Source of the DNA: OMPR01 sp965183835
GTDB lineage: Bacteria > Pseudomonadota > Alphaproteobacteria > Rhodobacterales > Rhodobacteraceae
Length of the DNA: 64,000 nucleotides
Direction: 5' to 3'
Assembly (NCBI GenBank): GCA_965183835.1
Contig: CBCYME010000023.1
Coordinates: forward strand, 124,001 to 188,000
This document shows positions 60,578 through 64,000 of the stretch, piece after piece (the first letter of the stretch is position 1; every line of letters starts with the position of its first letter). The notes under the pieces are model-generated. The model saw nothing but the letters and a program-made list of their open reading frames with translations, searched no databases and was not told the DNA's origin. The position numbers and the translations under genes are program-made.

Positions 60578-61672
60578 ATGTTGAACGGAATTCGGATCAT
60601 CGAGATTGAGGGACTAGGCCCTGGCCCGTTTGCCGCCATGACGTTGGCCGATCTGGGCGCTGAGGTAATCGTGGTTCATCGTAAGGGTGGGTCTTCGCTT
60701 ACGGGGGACGCAGGGGGCGCATTGCTGGACCGGGGTAAGCGGTCAATCGCGTTGGACCTGAAAAACGCTGATGATCTGCAAACAGCCAAAGACCTGATCG
60801 CAAGCACCGATGGTCTTATCGAGGGGTTCCGACCCGGCGTGATGGAGAAACTGGGCCTAGGTCCTGACGTGTGCCACGCGATCAATCCCAAGCTGGTGTT
60901 TGGGCGTATGACAGGTTGGGGACAGAGCGGCCCACTGTCTCAGGCAGCCGGGCATGACATGAACTATATCTCAATGTCCGGGGCCATGTGGTACAGTTCT
61001 GCCCCCGGGGACGTTCCCATGCCGCCCGCAACTTTGGTTGGAGATATCGGCGGTGGGGCGATGTATCTGGTTGCAGGTATGCTCGCCGCACTGATCAGCG
61101 CCGGACGGACCGGTGAAGGGACCGTTGTGGATGCCGCTATCTACGACGGATCAGCCCACATGATGAACTTGCTGATCGGACTGCGCCAAATTGGGCAGCT
61201 TTCGGATAAACGCGGTCGCAGCTTGCTGGACGGTCCACATTGGAGCCACACCTACGCCTGTGCCGATGGAGGTTTCATGAGCGTTCAATGTCTGGAACCG
61301 CAATTTTACGCGCTGTTCCTGCAAATTCTGGAACTGACAGAAGATCCTGATTTCAAGCAGCAAATGAACAAAAATCTTTGGCCCGCTTTGACTAAACGTC
61401 TGGCGGACCTGTTCGCTCAGCACCCTCGCGCCCATTGGGAGGCGATGTTTGTCGGGACAGATGCCTGCGTCGCCCCTGTGTTGTCCCCAACCGAGGCCGC
61501 AGACCACGAGATGAACCAAGCGCGACAGGTTTGGCGAGATGTTGGTGGAACCCTACAAGCGGCGGCTGCACCGCGTTTTTCAACGCAAAACTGGCAACCA
61601 AAGCCTAGCCCGGCACGCGGACAAAACTCAGAAGATATCCTGAAAGAACTAAAGGCCAGCCTATCCGGCTGA
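60578..61672 (+). CDS. alpha-methylacyl-CoA racemase (CaiB/BaiF family III)
   Basis: 364 residues. MLNGIRIIEIEGLGPGPFAA and the RGKRSIALDLK motif are family III CoA-transferase features. His 126 (AAGHDMNY) and Asp 156 (LVGDIGGG) occupy exactly the positions of the catalytic pair of Mycobacterium methylacyl-CoA racemase, so racemase is favoured over transferase. Start at 60578 follows AGGGAGAG. Together with the divergent crotonase it suggests breakdown of a branched-chain fatty acid. Confidence 0.9.
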   Translation: MLNGIRIIEIEGLGPGPFAAMTLADLGAEVIVVHRKGGSSLTGDAGGALLDRGKRSIALDLKNADDLQTAKDLIASTDGLIEGFRPGVMEKLGLGPDVCHAINPKLVFGRMTGWGQSGPLSQAAGHDMNYISMSGAMWYSSAPGDVPMPPATLVGDIGGGAMYLVAGMLAALISAGRTGEGTVVDAAIYDGSAHMMNLLIGLRQIGQLSDKRGRSLLDGPHWSHTYACADGGFMSVQCLEPQFYALFLQILELTEDPDFKQQMNKNLWPALTKRLADLFAQHPRAHWEAMFVGTDACVAPVLSPTEAADHEMNQARQVWRDVGGTLQAAAAPRFSTQNWQPKPSPARGQNSEDILKELKASLSG

Positions 61673-61688
61673 CCTTTGATCGTTTCGC

Positions 61689-62723
61689 TTAGCGTGACCG
61701 AACCGTATCGATCATCAGCTGCACATTTTCAGGGTCCGCATCCGGCGTGATACCATGACCCAGATTGAAAATGTGTGGCCCCTTGGAAAATGCATCGACA
61801 ATGGCGTTGGTTTCATCGACCAAGGCTTGCCCACCGGTCACCATGTGGCGGGAGGCAAGGTTCCCTTGCACACAGCCATCAACCTGCACATTCTGAGCGG
61901 CCCAGAGTGGATCAACTGAGTTGTCCAGCGCGACACAGTCCACACCTGTCGCCTTGCCAAAGCCCACGTATTTTTCGCCAGCTTCGCGCGGGAACCCGAT
62001 CACGGGCACATTCGGGTGACGTTCTTTCAGGGCTTTGGTGATAACGCGGCAGGGTTCCAACGCGTATTTCTCGAATGCGTCACCCTTGAGTGATCCGGCC
62101 CAGCTGTCAAAGATTTTAACCACTTCGGCACCGGCTTCAATCTGCATCGACAGATAGTCAATGGTGGCAATGGTGATCCGGTCCAGCAGCGCCTCGAACA
62201 AGGCGACGTTCCCTTCGCGCAGCGCGTGCGCAGGCCCTTGGTCGGGGGTTCCGCGCCCTGCAATCATGTAGGTTGCGACAGTCCAAGGTGCCCCAGCAAA
62301 CCCAATCAGAGCGGTGTCCGATGGCAGTTCGCGCGAAAGGATCTTGACCGTTTCATAGATCGGCGAAAGCGTTTCGTGGATGTCCGTAGCGGGTTTCAAA
62401 ACATCGAAATCCGCTTGGCTGGTGATCGTCGACAGCCGTGGCCCTTCGCCAGTAACAAACCACAGATCAGCCCCAAGTGCCTGAGGGATCAGCAAAATAT
62501 CTGCAAATAGGATTGCGGCATCAAAGCCATAACGACGGATGGGCTGCAGTGTCACCTCGGCCGCCAATTCGGGATTGTAGCACAGCGACAGGAAATCCCC
62601 GGCTTGGGCGCGGGTTGCGCGGTATTCGGGCAAATAGCGCCCAGCCTGCCGCATCATCCAGATCGGCGGCACATCTTGCGTTTCACCCGCCAGTGCGCGC
62701 AGCAGTTTTTTCGTCTCGGCCAT
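61689..62723 (-). CDS. hemE: uroporphyrinogen decarboxylase
   Basis: 344 residues. Converts uroporphyrinogen III to coproporphyrinogen III. PPIWMMRQAGRYLPEYRATR near the start and GFAGAPWTVATYMI, IFDSWAG, GFPREAG are the family marks; Asp in FADILLIP is the catalytic-pocket residue. Start at 62723 (MAETKKLLRAL). Divergent from hemC with 106 bases between. Confidence 0.96.
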   Translation of the reverse strand: MAETKKLLRALAGETQDVPPIWMMRQAGRYLPEYRATRAQAGDFLSLCYNPELAAEVTLQPIRRYGFDAAILFADILLIPQALGADLWFVTGEGPRLSTITSQADFDVLKPATDIHETLSPIYETVKILSRELPSDTALIGFAGAPWTVATYMIAGRGTPDQGPAHALREGNVALFEALLDRITIATIDYLSMQIEAGAEVVKIFDSWAGSLKGDAFEKYALEPCRVITKALKERHPNVPVIGFPREAGEKYVGFGKATGVDCVALDNSVDPLWAAQNVQVDGCVQGNLASRHMVTGGQALVDETNAIVDAFSKGPHIFNLGHGITPDADPENVQLMIDTVRSR

Positions 62724-62829
62724 ATCTGCCCCCAAATTCCGGTTTGAGCACACGCGTCTCGCTTCGGCGGCAATTTGTCAAGCACAGCCCCCATTGTCAG
62801 GGCAATGTGACGCGACTAAAGCTGTCGGT

Positions 62830-63789
62830 ATGACAGTAACTCTACCCTCCCCCGCTTCGCCTCTGAAAATCGGCACCCGTGGCTCGCCTTTGGCGCTGGC
62901 TCAGGCGTATGAGACGCGCGCGCGTTTGGCCGCTGCTTTCGATCTGCCGCCCGAAGCGTTTGAGATCGTCGTGATCAAAACCACTGGTGACAACCGCGCG
63001 ATGATTGACGCGGACCGTCCACTGAAAGAGATCGGCGGCAAGGGATTGTTCACCAAAGAGATCGAAGAGGATCTGCTGTCGGGCGCGATCGACATTGCGG
63101 TGCATTCGATGAAAGACATGCCGGTTCTGCAACCCGATGGATTGCTGCTGGATACCTATCTGCCGCGCGAAGATGTGCGCGATGCGTTTGTATCGCCCAG
63201 CAAATCGGCGCTGATCGAATTGGCTGAGGGTGCGGTGGTTGGCACCTCGTCCCTGCGGCGTCGGGCGCAGTTGTTGAACCGACGACCAGACCTGCAAGTG
63301 GTTGAATTCCGTGGAAATGTTCAGACTCGATTGAAGAAGCTGTCCGAGGGCGTTGCAGAATGTACCTTCCTTGCTGCCGCCGGTTTGAACCGTCTGGCGA
63401 TGGATGATGTGCCTGCGACTCCGATTGAAACGGACGATATGCTGCCTGCCGTGGCGCAGGGTGCAATTGGGATTGAGCGGCGTTTGGATGACAGCCGCGT
63501 TGCGGACATATTGGCCGCGATCCATGACACAACAACGGGTCAGCGGTTGGCGGCGGAACGGGCGTTCCTTGCGGCGCTGGACGGATCTTGTGAAACACCG
63601 ATTGCGGGGCTTGCAGAGTTGGATGGCGATACGCTGCGCCTGCGTGGCGAGGTGCTGCGTCCAGACGGGTCAGAATCGATCAGTGACGACCAAACCTGCG
63701 CCATCGAAGACGGGGCCGAGTTGGGCCGTGCGATGGCCAAAGGCCTGTTAAACAAGGCCGGAGAGGGCTTTTTCGACTGGAGGGCGTGA
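62830..63789 (+). CDS. hemC: hydroxymethylbilane synthase (porphobilinogen deaminase)
   Basis: 319 residues. Polymerises four porphobilinogen units. LKIGTRGSPLALAQA, the catalytic Asp in VHSMKDMP, SSLRRRAQLLNRRPDL and the cofactor-binding Cys in LDGSCETPIAG are all present. Start at 62830. It precedes hemE's next-but-one step in heme synthesis. Confidence 0.97.
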   Translation: MTVTLPSPASPLKIGTRGSPLALAQAYETRARLAAAFDLPPEAFEIVVIKTTGDNRAMIDADRPLKEIGGKGLFTKEIEEDLLSGAIDIAVHSMKDMPVLQPDGLLLDTYLPREDVRDAFVSPSKSALIELAEGAVVGTSSLRRRAQLLNRRPDLQVVEFRGNVQTRLKKLSEGVAECTFLAAAGLNRLAMDDVPATPIETDDMLPAVAQGAIGIERRLDDSRVADILAAIHDTTTGQRLAAERAFLAALDGSCETPIAGLAELDGDTLRLRGEVLRPDGSESISDDQTCAIEDGAELGRAMAKGLLNKAGEGFFDWRA

Positions 63790-63790
63790 C

Positions 63791-63807
63791 GTCACAAACG
63801 TTTTGAC
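63791..63807. repeat. 17-base near-palindrome after hemC
   Basis: GTCACAAACGTTTTGAC (two mismatched positions) directly follows the hemC stop and overlaps a TGACGTCA palindrome. It lies 67 bases before the desaturase start and could be an operator for it. No regulator assigned. Confidence 0.25.
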
Positions 63808-63873
63808 GCCATGGTCAGTTTGACAGGATGGGCCCCTCTCTGAGACGCTTTGCGGCAAGAGGAGGACCCACCC

Positions 63874-64000
63874 ATGACACCAGGCAAGGCCTATTTATCT
63901 ACTGAAGAAATCCGCCCTTTGGCCGAACGTTCGGACGCGATGGGGTATTGGTTGGTGCTGCATTGCTGGGGCACGATTGCTTTGGCGTTGGGACTGTTTG
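63874..64000 (+). CDS. probable fatty acid desaturase, 3'-truncated by window edge
   Basis: Only the first 42 residues are visible (MTPGKAYLSTEEIRPLAERS then a hydrophobic start GYWLVLHCWGTIALALGLF). A good ribosome site (GAGGAGG) precedes the ATG at 63874. The text resembles the N-terminus of roseobacterial membrane fatty-acid desaturases, but no His box is in view, so the call is tentative. Confidence 0.55.
   Translation, partial: MTPGKAYLSTEEIRPLAERSDAMGYWLVLHCWGTIALALGLF

Noticed and set aside
1..64000. CRISPR arrays, tRNA or rRNA genes, insertion sequences, prophage or attachment sites
   Set aside because: No regularly spaced repeats, cloverleaf-like intergenic sequence, transposase or integrase text was seen; gaps are all under 300 bases.

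Overview
The window reads as ordinary chromosomal backbone of an alphaproteobacterium of the order Rhodobacterales, most likely a marine Roseobacter-group bacterium. This rests on the gene content: phaA-phaB, a 44-residue aa3-oxidase subunit IV, a plant-type glutamate-cysteine ligase, a DUF6173 protein, an ETF-ubiquinone oxidoreductase, DmdC-like acyl-CoA dehydrogenase, and the rsmE/ubiA and hemE/hemC divergent pairs. It also rests on dense packing with many ATGA start/stop overlaps. I saw no insertion sequence, prophage, CRISPR array, tRNA or rRNA gene. Base composition looks uniform by eye (not counted), except for an AT-rich gap at about 51.94-52.22 kb. No gap exceeds 300 bases; the larger ones are described as features.

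Layout. 0-5.8 kb: polyhydroxybutyrate precursor genes (phaA, partial, and phaB), a 36-residue protein divergent from a GcvA-like LysR regulator, a DUF465 protein, a NPPY methyltransferase with a DUF2007 protein, and ispB. 5.8-12.8 kb: ispE, a secreted TPR protein, ETF-QO, soxR divergent from a VOC protein through a well-formed SoxR-type promoter, greA and a membrane protein. 12.8-17.5 kb: molybdenum-cofactor operon fdhD-mobA-mobB-(domain of unknown function fused to MoeA). 17.5-25.1 kb: azlCD exporter, a lipoprotein, the small oxidase subunit, a secreted phospholipase A2-like protein overlapping a membrane-anchored glycerophosphodiesterase, DUF6173, an MBL-fold hydrolase and an acyl-CoA dehydrogenase. 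25.2-34.4 kb: Sua5, YqgE, a DsbD-alpha-like protein, a NUDIX hydrolase, an RND pump with adaptor, moaB and an unusual uracil-DNA-glycosylase-like protein.

34.5-39.4 kb: a secreted cysteine-rich repeat protein, then a pyrimidine operon (pyrB, three small membrane or PH-like genes, a pseudo-dihydroorotase and plsY) with a clear promoter. 39.5-46.4 kb: gshA, a membrane protein, a GNAT protein, rsmE, ubiA, a large OmpA-like protein and a coiled-coil membrane protein. 46.6-55 kb: a CBS protein and ArsB/NhaD-type transporter, the uvrC-pgsA-moaD-moaE operon with its terminator, an SDR, and an S49 peptidase / zinc-ribbon / Na-Ca exchanger cluster. 55-64 kb: an ABC-2 exporter, a CoxG-like protein, an EamA transporter, a J1-crystallin-like protein, an enoyl-CoA hydratase divergent from a methylacyl-CoA racemase, hemE divergent from hemC, and the start of a fatty-acid desaturase.

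No single large undescribed system is obvious. The strongest leads are the protein built of seven 26-residue Cys repeats (34.5-35.2 kb), the PLA2/GDPD phospholipid-breakdown pair, the catalytically dead dihydroorotase with its three embedded membrane genes (one frameshifted), the MoeA fusion, the UDG homologue with degenerate motifs, and the leader hairpins before greA. All assignments are by reading motifs; no database search was run.
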